A stretch of 41,881 nt of DNA from Halothiobacillus sp. (lineage in GTDB: Bacteria > Pseudomonadota > Gammaproteobacteria > Halothiobacillales > Halothiobacillaceae). Location: positions 1 to 41,881 of the forward strand of contig JAGXHU010000016.1 in NCBI GenBank assembly GCA_024636015.1, given 5' to 3'. Position 1 is the first letter of the stretch, and every line of letters begins with the position of its first letter. The notes below the pieces were generated by a model. That model did not search any database. It worked only from the letters and a program-made list of their open reading frames with translations, and had not been told where the DNA came from. This document shows positions 17,679 through 27,400 of this stretch, piece after piece. The position numbers and the translations under genes are program-made.

Positions 17679-17894
17679 ATGCCATCAGTACGTGTTCGAG
17701 ATAATGAGCCCTTCGAAGTTGCCGTCCGTCGGTTCAAGCGTTCATGCGAAAAAGCCGGCATCATCAGCGAACTTCGTGAGCGTGAGTTTTACGAAAAGCC
17801 GACGACCGAGCGCAAGCGCAAAAACGCTGCTGCCGTCAAGCGCAACCAGAAGCGTCTCTCCAAAGAACAATCTCGCCGTATCCGCTTGTTCTAA
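17679..17894 (+). CDS. rpsU: 30S ribosomal protein S21
   Basis: This 71-residue basic protein has the S21 pattern: [11 protein letters not shown] at the start, [13 protein letters not shown], and a Lys/Arg-rich tail ending R-R-I-R-L-F. The ATG at 17679 follows an AGGA and gives the normal length, although the frame is open to 17610. In many gammaproteobacteria rpsU leads the rpsU-dnaG-rpoD operon. Here it is followed by yqeY, another common partner. Confidence 0.97.
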   Translation: MPSVRVRDNEPFEVAVRRFKRSCEKAGIISELREREFYEKPTTERKRKNAAAVKRNQKRLSKEQSRRIRLF

Positions 17895-17898
17895 TTGC

Positions 17899-17917
17899 CT
17901 CATGCCTCTGGCATGAG
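17899..17917 (+). terminator. hairpin between rpsU and yqeY (attenuator-like)
   Basis: Perfect 8-bp stem CTCATGCC/GGCATGAG (17899-17906 and 17910-17917) with a three-base loop, five bases after the rpsU stop. No T run follows, so it is not a canonical terminator. It may stabilise the rpsU message or reduce read-through into yqeY. Confidence 0.45.
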
Positions 17918-17944
17918 CGCCGTGATATCGACAGGAAGCCCTGA

Positions 17945-18394
17945 ATGAGCGCACTCAAAGCACGTCTCACTGACGACATGAAAACCACCATGAAGTCGGG
18001 TGAAAAGCAACGTCTCGGCGTTATTCGCCTGCTGCTCGCCGCGCTCAAGCAAAAAGAAGTCGATGAACGCATCACGCTCACCGACGACGATGTGCTAACC
18101 ATCCTGATCAAACAAGCGAAACAGCGCCGTGAATCCATGACGCAATACGAGGCTGCCGGGCGTGCAGACCTGCTGGCCATCGAGCAATATGAACTCGAAC
18201 TCATCGAGTCCTACCTACCCGCAAAGCTCAGTAACGCAGAGATCCAGCAGATTATTGCTGAAACCATCGCTGCAACTGGCGCACAGGGTGTAGCTCAGAT
18301 GGGCACCGTGATGAATGCCGTTCGGGAAAAAGTGGCCGGCCGCGCGGATATGGGTCAGGTCAGCCAATGGGTCAAATCCGCCCTTGGTGGCTAG
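17945..18394 (+). CDS. yqeY: GatB/YqeY domain protein
   Basis: This 149-residue YqeY protein resembles the tRNA-binding tail domain of the amidotransferase subunit GatB. Typical segments are M-K-S-G-E-K-Q-R-L-G-V-I-R-L-L-L-A-A near the start and L-I-E-S-Y-L-P-A-K-L-S in the middle. The ending G-R-A-D-M-G-Q-V-S-Q-W-V-K is also characteristic. A GACAGGA lies upstream of the ATG. The cellular role is unproven; association with rpsU hints at translation. Confidence 0.93.
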   Translation: MSALKARLTDDMKTTMKSGEKQRLGVIRLLLAALKQKEVDERITLTDDDVLTILIKQAKQRRESMTQYEAAGRADLLAIEQYELELIESYLPAKLSNAEIQQIIAETIAATGAQGVAQMGTVMNAVREKVAGRADMGQVSQWVKSALGG

Positions 18395-18628
18395 CATCCC
18401 CCCTCAACCCGAGTGACGGATCAGCCAATATCCCGCATCCGTGGGAAGAGCGCACCGGCCCGAAATATTTCCGGCATAGCCGGGATGTCGCACTGGGTCG
18501 ATCCGAAGAAATACACTAATTCCTTATGGCTTTATCAATAGCCGGAATAAACTATGATGTGAGTCCTTGGAGCGAACAATGCCGTCAGGCAAACGCCCCG
18601 GGCTATCACAACGAATCAGAACAGGTAA

Positions 18629-20044
<1,416 letters not shown>

Positions 20045-20096
20045 TCGCCCATTTCAGGCGCCACACACTCAATTTGTCTGCCAGAGATCCAATAAC

Positions 20097-21167
20097 ATGA
20101 CCAGCGGCCTTAAGAACGATCGCTTTATTCGGGCAATATATCGCGAGCCCGTAGACTACACCCCCATCTGGATCATGCGACAGGCTGGGCGTTATTTGCC
20201 GGAATACCGCGCTGTTCGCGCCAAGGCCGGCAGTTTCATGGATCTCTGCCACTCGGCCGACCTGGCCTGCGAAGTGACCCTGCAACCGCTGGAACGGTTC
20301 GACCTGGATGCCGCTATCCTGTTTTCGGATATCCTGACCGTCCCGGACGCCATGGGGCTGGGGCTATCGTTCTCAGCCGGTGAGGGACCTGTGTTTGCCC
20401 GCCCCTTACGCTCACGCTCGGCCATCGAACAGCTCCCCATACCCGACCCCGAGGGTGAACTGCGTTATGTGATGGATGCAGTCAGCACGATTCGACACGC
20501 ACTCGATGGGCGCGTTCCGCTGATTGGATTTTCCGGCAGCCCCTGGACCCTGGCAACCTACATGGTCGAAGGCGGCTCAACCAAGGAGTTCGCCCACATT
20601 AAGGGGCTGATGTACAGCGATCCGACCAGCGCACATCTTCTACTCGACAAGCTTAGTGATGCGGTGACCGATTACCTGAATGCCCAGGTTCGCCGGGGTG
20701 CGCAGGCCCTGATGATTTTCGACACCTGGGGTGGTGTCCTCTCTCCGGATAAATACCGCGAGTTTTCCCTGCGTTATATGGAAAAAATCGTCAGCGGCCT
20801 AATTCGGAACCATGAAGGCCAACGCATCCCCGTCATTTTGTTTACGAAAGGTGGCGGGCAGTGGGCTCAACACATCGCGGACACCGGTGCGGATGGCATC
20901 GGCCTGGACTGGACGGTGGATATCGGACAGATTCGCCAGACACTGGGTGATCAGGTCGCCCTTCAGGGTAACCTCGACCCGAGCGTGCTGTACGCAACGG
21001 ACGACATCATCGAGCAAGAGGTCGCGCGCGTACTTGCCTCTTATGGTCATGGCTCAGGACATGTGTTCAACCTTGGTCACGGTATTCATCAACACATCGA
21101 CCCAGCGCGCGTTGAAACCCTCGTCAATGCAGTGCACCGATTGAGCCGCCCCTACCACAGCACCTAA
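20097..21167 (+). CDS. hemE: uroporphyrinogen decarboxylase
   Basis: This 356-residue cytosolic enzyme converts uroporphyrinogen III to coproporphyrinogen III in heme synthesis. The signature [16 protein letters not shown] lies near residues 22-37, with catalytic Asp in F-S-D-I-L-T and the second signature [16 protein letters not shown] later. The C-terminal F-N-L-G-H-G-I matches too. The frame extends upstream into gltD, but the ATG at 20097 gives the standard start 52 bases after the gltD stop. Confidence 0.96.
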   Translation: MTSGLKNDRFIRAIYREPVDYTPIWIMRQAGRYLPEYRAVRAKAGSFMDLCHSADLACEVTLQPLERFDLDAAILFSDILTVPDAMGLGLSFSAGEGPVFARPLRSRSAIEQLPIPDPEGELRYVMDAVSTIRHALDGRVPLIGFSGSPWTLATYMVEGGSTKEFAHIKGLMYSDPTSAHLLLDKLSDAVTDYLNAQVRRGAQALMIFDTWGGVLSPDKYREFSLRYMEKIVSGLIRNHEGQRIPVILFTKGGGQWAQHIADTGADGIGLDWTVDIGQIRQTLGDQVALQGNLDPSVLYATDDIIEQEVARVLASYGHGSGHVFNLGHGIHQHIDPARVETLVNAVHRLSRPYHST

Positions 21168-21279
21168 ACGGCACCCGCCACCGGGTCAAAACACCAGGCA
21201 AAAACACAATAATCGGCGCCCCAGCGGGGGTACGGTTTATTTGGCAACACATTCCCAAACGCGGCGATTTATGCGCCCG

Positions 21280-21903
21280 TTAGCGGATCGATGGCACAGC
21301 GACTTCATCCATTAAGGATCGAAGTCGGCTTGGCGAGGCGCGGTTCATCAAGTTTCCTCGACTCCCCCCGCCCAAGGGGGCCTCCTTGATCCCTGGGCGC
21401 GCAAACAAAACAAGATCGAACGGAACCCCATTCGCTACCAAACTCAAGACCGGAACGCGTTCCTGGCGGCCACTGCGATACTGGTAGCGTCGATCCGACT
21501 CCGCAAAGGGGATATTCCGGGTCAGGAGGAAACTAATCACCTCCTCCGGCGTATCGGCAAACAAATGCAGTGTGACCGTAGACTCACGATCAGCCGTCCC
21601 CGACAAAACGGAGCCGACGAGTCGCGGAGAGTAAGTCGCCAAAAAATCCATAGCCTTCAGCGCCTCGGCACGTAATTCCCGCAGCACACTCTGCTGCTCC
21701 GGTCTGAAGACCAACTGATATTGGCGGATCTCCAACTCAAGCCGGGCGCAATCCACGTCGAGAAAACGACCATCCAATGACAGGCCCATGCGCGACGCTG
21801 CACGGCGCAATGCATCTGCGCGCGCCAATGTGGCATCCTCGGCACATATTCGGGCCGCAGTGCGTAACAAAGCCAATGAAGCGGGTCCTGGTTCAAGCGC
21901 CAT
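21280..21903 (-). CDS. degenerate nucleotidyltransferase-like protein of unknown function
   Basis: This 207-residue protein resembles no family I can name with certainty. Residues 1-90 are mainly helical. Residues 97-115 read like a nucleotidyltransferase-fold core (G-S-V-L-S-G-T-A-D-x-x-S-T-V-T-L-H-L-F), followed by a helix and a strand F-D-L-V-L-F at 162-167. In active enzymes the S-x-D-x-D triad position carries two acidic residues; here Thr occupies both, so catalysis is doubtful. The frame opens at 21921, but the ATG at 21903 has GGAGG five bases upstream and is preferred. It lies between convergent hemE and mrcA on the mrcA strand. Confidence 0.7.
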   Translation of the reverse strand: MALEPGPASLALLRTAARICAEDATLARADALRRAASRMGLSLDGRFLDVDCARLELEIRQYQLVFRPEQQSVLRELRAEALKAMDFLATYSPRLVGSVLSGTADRESTVTLHLFADTPEEVISFLLTRNIPFAESDRRYQYRSGRQERVPVLSLVANGVPFDLVLFARPGIKEAPLGGGSRGNLMNRASPSRLRSLMDEVAVPSIR

Positions 21904-22026
21904 GCACACCTCCATTGTCATACTTTCAGCTGCGTCCAGTTACGTATGGGCAGCCAAGCACCAAAAACCTAAGCACGGACCCACAACGCCCCCCGCTAAA
22001 GTGATTCTGCTCCTCGCTACATTGCA

Positions 22027-24399
22027 TCAGAACAGATCATTCAGCAATTTCTGAGGAACGGCATCCACCGGAATCGGCAAGGACAGGGGCGTTTCGTCCG
22101 CCGAACTCTTCGTTGTATCAAAATACTCCCGTACGCCGCCCGGCGCCCCGGGCGCCAACTTGGCACCGGTTTCGGGATTGATCATCATTTCCACCACGCC
22201 CGGAGGGGGCACATGGGGCGCATTCGTGGGCGGCGGCAGCACCGCACGCATAAAGGAAACCCAGATAGGCAATGCGGCCGTGCCGCCCACCTCGCGGCGA
22301 CCCAGGGGGCTATTGTCATCAAATCCCACCCATGCCGTCCCCACCCATCCAGGTCCAAAACCAGTGAACCAAGCATCACGTTGATCATTGGTGGTACCGG
22401 TCTTACCCCCAATATCTTCACGTTTAAGCGCGCGGAATGCACCCACACCTGTACCCATCCGCACAACGTCCCTTAATGCGGATCGCATCAAAAAGGCGTT
22501 CTGCGGCGATATCACCCGCGCAGCTACACTCGGATCAGGGCTATCGACTGGACAGTCATCGCACAGGTTTACGGATGGATGGCTATAAATCACAACGTTA
22601 TCCCCATTATCCACCTCGGTCGTTGTGTACGGAGTGACCCGATAACCACCATTCACAAAAGTCGAAAAGGCACCAACCAGTTCCAATGGGGTCAGGGCAT
22701 AACTTCCCAGCGCCATCGACGGGGTCGCCGCCCAATTCTGAGTGGGCAAACCGAACCGCGCGACATATTTCAGCACGTTCGCCGGACCCAGCGCATCGAT
22801 CAGTCGGATCGAGACCAGATTTACCGAATGCACCAAAGCCATCCGCATACGCATCGGCCCACCGAATTTCTTGCCATAATTTTGCGGGCGCCAATCCACG
22901 CCTTCTTTCACACCGTTCTTGACAACAACGGGCGAGTCATTGATCAGAGTGGCCCAAGTAAATCCATGGTCAAGCGCAGCGGAGTAAAGGAATGGCTTGA
23001 ACCCAGAACCCGGCTGGCGCTCCGCCTGAGTGACATGATTGAATTTGCTGTCGTGATCAAAATCAAAGCCCCCAACCAGGGCTTTGATGGCACCCGATTT
23101 AGGATCCAGCGCCACAAACGCACCACTGACCGCCGGAATTTCAGCGAGTTGCCAATGCGTTTTGTCCACAGCCTGAAGTCGAATCAGGTCCCCCGGCTTG
23201 AATAGCTCTCCCATATCCTTGGGTGCTGGGCCACAATGATTCTCCGACTGATAGTGACAGGCCCACCGAACGGCGTCCATATCCAGCGTCTGAGTTGAGC
23301 CATCGGCCATCAGTACAGTCGCGACATGCGGCTCGACGGTAAGAACCACCGCCGGATCCAGCCCGCCAACCACCGGCGTAGCCTGCAATTTCTGAAGCAG
23401 AGCCGCGCGATCATTCAGCAAATTTTGCCAGTGATCCTCCGGACCGCGATAGCCGTGGCGACGATCATAAGCCAGCAAACCATCGCGCAAAGCAGTGCGC
23501 GCTGCTGCCTGGGCCTTAGGATCAATCGTGGTATGAACGCTCAACCCCATTTCATAGGCGCGCGCCCCATACTCCTTGACGAGTTTCTGCCGCTCCATTT
23601 CCGCAACAAAAGGGGCCGGTGTCTGAATCTCCGAACTAGCGAACAAATGCCCAGGCAAGGGCACCTGCATCGCTTGATCATAGGACGCTTGGTCAATATG
23701 CCCCAACGCAAGCATCCGCCCTAAAACATATGCACGACGCGCCAGTGCCTTATCCGGATTTGAAACAGGATTAACCGACGACGGCGCTTTCGGCAAGGAG
23801 GCCAGCATGGCGGCCTCCGCTACAGACAACTGGTCCAATGATTTGCCAAAATAAACCTGGGCTGCAGCCTTGATTCCGTATGCGCGATTGCCGAGAAAAA
23901 TTTTGTTCAAATACAACGTCAGAATCTGCGGCTTGGTCAAGGCGTGCTCGATTTTAATAGCCAGAAGGATTTCCATCAGCTTTCGGCTATAGGTTTTTTC
24001 CCGACCCAAAAAGAAATTCCGCGCTACCTGCATCGTAATTGTTGAACCACCCTGCCCTTTATGACCCGTCTTGATTAACTCATAGGCAGCGCGGAATAAA
24101 CTTTGCAGATCCACGCCCCCATGCTCGAAAAAACCGTCATCTTCTGCAGAAGTAAATGCATCAATAACCACTTTCGGTATCTCGTCGTAGGTCACCGGAA
24201 AGCGGCGCTTTTCGCCAAACTCGGCCATCAGCCCACCGTCGGCATCGTAAATACGCATCGGAATTTGATACTGAACCGTGGCCAATTCCTGTACGCCAGG
24301 GACCTGAGTGTTGTATATATGATACAGAACACCCACCCCCCCAAGCAGGAAAATCGATAAAAAACCAAACACATACACAGTAAATTTGATAAGTTTCAT
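22027..24399 (-). CDS. mrcA: penicillin-binding protein 1A
   Basis: This 790-residue bifunctional peptidoglycan synthase is anchored by an N-terminal membrane segment (about 5-27). The glycosyltransferase domain has E-D-D-G-F-F-E-H, G-G-S-T-I-T-M-Q and an R-K-x-x-E motif. The transpeptidase domain has the nucleophile S-G-F-K, S-V-N and K-T-G-T motifs. An OB-like insert lies between them, as in PBP1A. It is divergent from pilM, the usual gammaproteobacterial arrangement. Confidence 0.96.
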   Translation of the reverse strand: MKLIKFTVYVFGFLSIFLLGGVGVLYHIYNTQVPGVQELATVQYQIPMRIYDADGGLMAEFGEKRRFPVTYDEIPKVVIDAFTSAEDDGFFEHGGVDLQSLFRAAYELIKTGHKGQGGSTITMQVARNFFLGREKTYSRKLMEILLAIKIEHALTKPQILTLYLNKIFLGNRAYGIKAAAQVYFGKSLDQLSVAEAAMLASLPKAPSSVNPVSNPDKALARRAYVLGRMLALGHIDQASYDQAMQVPLPGHLFASSEIQTPAPFVAEMERQKLVKEYGARAYEMGLSVHTTIDPKAQAAARTALRDGLLAYDRRHGYRGPEDHWQNLLNDRAALLQKLQATPVVGGLDPAVVLTVEPHVATVLMADGSTQTLDMDAVRWACHYQSENHCGPAPKDMGELFKPGDLIRLQAVDKTHWQLAEIPAVSGAFVALDPKSGAIKALVGGFDFDHDSKFNHVTQAERQPGSGFKPFLYSAALDHGFTWATLINDSPVVVKNGVKEGVDWRPQNYGKKFGGPMRMRMALVHSVNLVSIRLIDALGPANVLKYVARFGLPTQNWAATPSMALGSYALTPLELVGAFSTFVNGGYRVTPYTTTEVDNGDNVVIYSHPSVNLCDDCPVDSPDPSVAARVISPQNAFLMRSALRDVVRMGTGVGAFRALKREDIGGKTGTTNDQRDAWFTGFGPGWVGTAWVGFDDNSPLGRREVGGTAALPIWVSFMRAVLPPPTNAPHVPPPGVVEMMINPETGAKLAPGAPGGVREYFDTTKSSADETPLSLPIPVDAVPQKLLNDLF

Positions 24400-24473
24400 T
24401 TAAATCAGTTCAGCTCAATGGTTTTGCAGGCGATAATCTATCGTTGCAAGAGTATTCGACAAGCTCACAGGTT

Positions 24474-24503
24474 TTGTCCTAGGATGCGTTAGTGGACTAT
24501 AAA
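24474..24503 (+). promoter_or_regulatory. sigma70-type promoter for pilMNOPQ
   Basis: TTGTCC at 24474-24479 and TATAAA at 24498-24503 are separated by 18 bases, and the pilM start is 40 bases further on. Both boxes are close to consensus. It lies in the 143-bp divergent gap with mrcA. Confidence 0.5.
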
Positions 24504-24542
24504 GTGCGTGTGTAACCTTAGCGCACACCCAAAGGGAAGGGA

Positions 24543-25634
24543 ATGACCGTGGAATTATTTACTTCAAAAACCACTCGTATTGGCGTTGACATCAGCTCAA
24601 CGACCGTTAAGGTGGTGATGCTGGAAAAGTATCGAAATAGCTACAGACCAACTGCCTTTGCAGTTGAGCCGCTCTCTCCAGGCGCGGTGCAGGACAAGGT
24701 AATCACTGATCCAGATATCGTAGCGGGCGCCCTCAGTCGAGCGCTATCAAGATCGCGGGCCAAAACGAAACATATTGTCATGGCCATCCCTTCAGGGGCA
24801 ACCGTCAGTCGCATTCTCACGATTAGCAATCCCGGCAATGAATTCGAACTCGAAGAACAGGTCAGAATGGAAGCGGATCAATACATCCCGTTCCCGATCG
24901 ACGAAGTGAGCCTGGATTTTGAGACCATTCAGTCTAGTATCGCCAACAAACTGAAGAAAAGGGACGAAGAATCGGCGTTGAAAGTCATTATGGCCGCCAC
25001 ACGCGCGACCAATGTCGAGACGCGGATCGCTGTGGCCGAGGCAGCCGGCCTCACCGTCGATGTCATGGACATCGAGTCCTTCGCCGTCCAAAACACGTAC
25101 ACAGAAATCATCGCGCACTCCCTCTCCGCCGAGGATCGCGCCCAGCCTGTAGCCCTGTTGGATATTGGCGCCAACTCAAGCACCATCAATGTGTTCAGTG
25201 GCGACAACATCATCTACACCAAAGAACACCCATTTGGCGGCAAGCAGCTCACTAACGATATTGCGGTCTACTATGGGCTGTCATTGGAAGAAGCAGAAGA
25301 GAAGAAGCGCAACGACAGCTTGCCCGAAGACTACCACCGCAAAGTACTACAGCCATTTATTGATAACATGGCCATGCAGGTTGAACGCTTCATCCAGTAT
25401 TTCTACTCGGAAGCGAATGGTGGCGCCATTGGCCTGATCCTCTTGGGCGGAGGGGCAGCCAACACACTCGGCGCCATTGAACGGATTAACAATGAAACCG
25501 GCATTCGGACCCGCACAGCAAATCCGTTTACCGCAATCGGCCAAGGATCAAGGATTTCAGCAGAACTTTTAGCCAATCATGGCTCATCGATGCTGATCGC
25601 TTGTGGCCTCGCCCTACGGAGCTTTGACGCATGA
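24543..25634 (+). CDS. pilM: type IV pilus assembly protein PilM
   Basis: This 363-residue actin-like cytoplasmic protein binds the N-terminus of PilN and links the pilus inner-membrane complex to the motor. The N-terminal phosphate-1 loop is G-V-D-I-S-S-T-T-V-K-V-V (residues 14-25). A second ATP-binding loop is L-D-I-G-A-N-S-S-T-I-N-V, and the adenosine loop is L-L-G-G-G-A-A-N-T-L-G. AGGGAAGGGA directly precedes the ATG. It overlaps pilN by four bases. Confidence 0.95.
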   Translation: MTVELFTSKTTRIGVDISSTTVKVVMLEKYRNSYRPTAFAVEPLSPGAVQDKVITDPDIVAGALSRALSRSRAKTKHIVMAIPSGATVSRILTISNPGNEFELEEQVRMEADQYIPFPIDEVSLDFETIQSSIANKLKKRDEESALKVIMAATRATNVETRIAVAEAAGLTVDVMDIESFAVQNTYTEIIAHSLSAEDRAQPVALLDIGANSSTINVFSGDNIIYTKEHPFGGKQLTNDIAVYYGLSLEEAEEKKRNDSLPEDYHRKVLQPFIDNMAMQVERFIQYFYSEANGGAIGLILLGGGAANTLGAIERINNETGIRTRTANPFTAIGQGSRISAELLANHGSSMLIACGLALRSFDA

Positions 25635-26221
25635 GAAGAATCAACCTCCTTCCTTGGCGCGACGAACGGCGCCAAAAACTTCAGCGCAATTTTGTCGTTC
25701 ATTTAGTTTCGTCCGTCGTGGTCGCGCTCGCAATTGGCGGCGGCATACACCTCTACATGCAGGATCAGCTGGATTTTCAAGATAAGCGCAACAACTATCT
25801 AAATGACGTCATCAAAGATTTGGATCGAAAAATACAGTCAATCAACGAGTTGAAGAAAAAGAAAAACGAATTGATTGCGCGGATGCAAGTCATCGAAAAA
25901 TTGCAGTCCAGCCGACCGATCGTTGTTCACCTGATGGAAGATTTTGTTAAAACGCTCCCGGATGGTATTCAGCTCACCAAGATTGATATCACGGGCGATA
26001 AGAAGATCTCCCTGCAAGGCTATGCCGATGCCCAGGCGCGTGTCGCGGATTATCTGCGCCAGCTCAATGGTTCCGACTACATCAGCAACGCTGTAATCGT
26101 AGGTTCAGGGATTCTTGCGCACTCTCCCGGCAAGGATGCACCCTCATCCAACAGATATGTCTTCTCGATTACGGCCTCGGTGAAAACCCCCAAGTCCACC
26201 GACGGCAGCAAGGAGCAATAA
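25631..26221 (+). CDS. pilN: type IV pilus assembly protein PilN
   Basis: This 196-residue bitopic inner-membrane protein starts R-R-I-N-L-L-P-W-R-D, the PilM-binding motif. One membrane helix is at about 23-44, followed by a coiled-coil stretch rich in Lys and Glu and a periplasmic ferredoxin-like domain. The start overlaps the pilM stop (ATGA). It pairs with PilO. Confidence 0.95.
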   Translation: MRRINLLPWRDERRQKLQRNFVVHLVSSVVVALAIGGGIHLYMQDQLDFQDKRNNYLNDVIKDLDRKIQSINELKKKKNELIARMQVIEKLQSSRPIVVHLMEDFVKTLPDGIQLTKIDITGDKKISLQGYADAQARVADYLRQLNGSDYISNAVIVGSGILAHSPGKDAPSSNRYVFSITASVKTPKSTDGSKEQ

Positions 26222-26224
26222 GAG

Positions 26225-26839
26225 ATGGATTTCAACGAACTCAAGAACCTTGACTTCCAGACCATTGGTCTCGCGTCACTCGGCACACGGATGGTAATTT
26301 TCCTGTTCGTCATCGTTTTACTGGTGGGTGCAGTTGTCTATTTTGACACCATGCCCCAGCGCGAGCTGCTTGCTCAGAAGAAACAAACCGAAATGAGCTT
26401 GCTGGATACGGTCCGTACGAAGCAAAAACTGGCTGCCAATCTCAAAGCCTATCAGGATCAACTGAAAGAAATGCAGACCCGTTTCGGTGAATTGCTCCGG
26501 CAGCTGCCAAACAAAAGCGAAGCCGAAAACCTGATTATTGACATCGCTCAGACCTCTTTAAAAAATGGCCTGAAAAATCAGCAAATTCAACCAGGAAACG
26601 AGATCAAGCATACTTTCTACGCGGAAACGCCCTACACCTTAACTTTGGAAGGAACCTACAACCAACTAGCCAAGTTCATTAGTGATACCGCAAACCTCCC
26701 CCGGATCGTGACTTTGCACAACCCCACCATCACGAGGGAAAAAAGCGATAAACAGGACATGAAAGTCCCACAACTCAGGATGACAATCGTCACCAAGACC
26801 TATCGGTATCTTGATCAGGACGAGGGTACAGGCAAATGA
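26225..26839 (+). CDS. pilO: type IV pilus assembly protein PilO
   Basis: This 204-residue inner-membrane partner of PilN has a short cytoplasmic start, a membrane helix at about 25-43, a coiled coil near 55-95 and a periplasmic domain with the Y-N-Q-L-A-K-F-I-S segment found in PilO proteins. It begins three bases after the pilN stop and overlaps pilP by four bases (ATGA). Confidence 0.94.
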   Translation: MDFNELKNLDFQTIGLASLGTRMVIFLFVIVLLVGAVVYFDTMPQRELLAQKKQTEMSLLDTVRTKQKLAANLKAYQDQLKEMQTRFGELLRQLPNKSEAENLIIDIAQTSLKNGLKNQQIQPGNEIKHTFYAETPYTLTLEGTYNQLAKFISDTANLPRIVTLHNPTITREKSDKQDMKVPQLRMTIVTKTYRYLDQDEGTGK

Positions 26840-27381
26840 AACGGACTTACCCAGAAAACGGAAAAAAGCACGCGTACAAACTGCTCTTAGGCATGCTACC
26901 CCTGACACTCCTTCTGAGTGGGTGCGCGAATAGCATCGGCGACTTGAAGCATGAAGTCGACCAGATTATGACTCGCCCGGGTGGAAAGATTGAACCCATC
27001 CCCGAGATGAAGCCACTGCCAAAATATGCCTATGTCGAGTCAAAGAATCGAACACCCTTTGCACCCGCAGTGACCCAAACATCCAACAAGAATAATGGCA
27101 TCTCACCCGATGTTAACCGGCCGAAGGAACCCCTTGAAATGTATCCGCTCGATGCACTCGCCATGAAAGGGGTGATTCAACGCCAGGGTAAAACCTTTGC
27201 ACTCGTCCGGGATGGCGATGGTGTCATCCATGAAATACAGGTCGGCAACTACATGGGCCTGGATTATGGCAAGGTGACCAGTATCACTACTGACAAAATC
27301 ACGCTCGAAGAAATCGTGCCCGATGGACAGGGCGGCTGGCGCAAGCAAACGGCAATCGTCCAGCAAAAAGCGACTCAATGA
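26836..27381 (+). CDS. pilP: type IV pilus lipoprotein PilP
   Basis: This 181-residue inner-membrane lipoprotein has a basic start, a hydrophobic segment and a lipobox L-L-S-G-C that places the lipidated Cys at residue 30. A disordered linker follows, then the HR-type beta domain (M-K-G-V-I-Q-R-Q-G-K-T-F-A-L-V-R and the V-G-N-Y-M-G-L-D-Y-G-K-V motif). It connects PilNO to the secretin PilQ. Confidence 0.95.
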   Translation: MKRTYPENGKKHAYKLLLGMLPLTLLLSGCANSIGDLKHEVDQIMTRPGGKIEPIPEMKPLPKYAYVESKNRTPFAPAVTQTSNKNNGISPDVNRPKEPLEMYPLDALAMKGVIQRQGKTFALVRDGDGVIHEIQVGNYMGLDYGKVTSITTDKITLEEIVPDGQGGWRKQTAIVQQKATQ

Positions 27382-27400
27382 TTCAAGGGGATATATAGAA

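Noticed and set aside
21218..21230. GC-rich stem between hemE and the convergent nucleotidyltransferase-like gene as a terminator
   Set aside because: Only four pairs are firm and the following bases are not T-rich enough to support a call.
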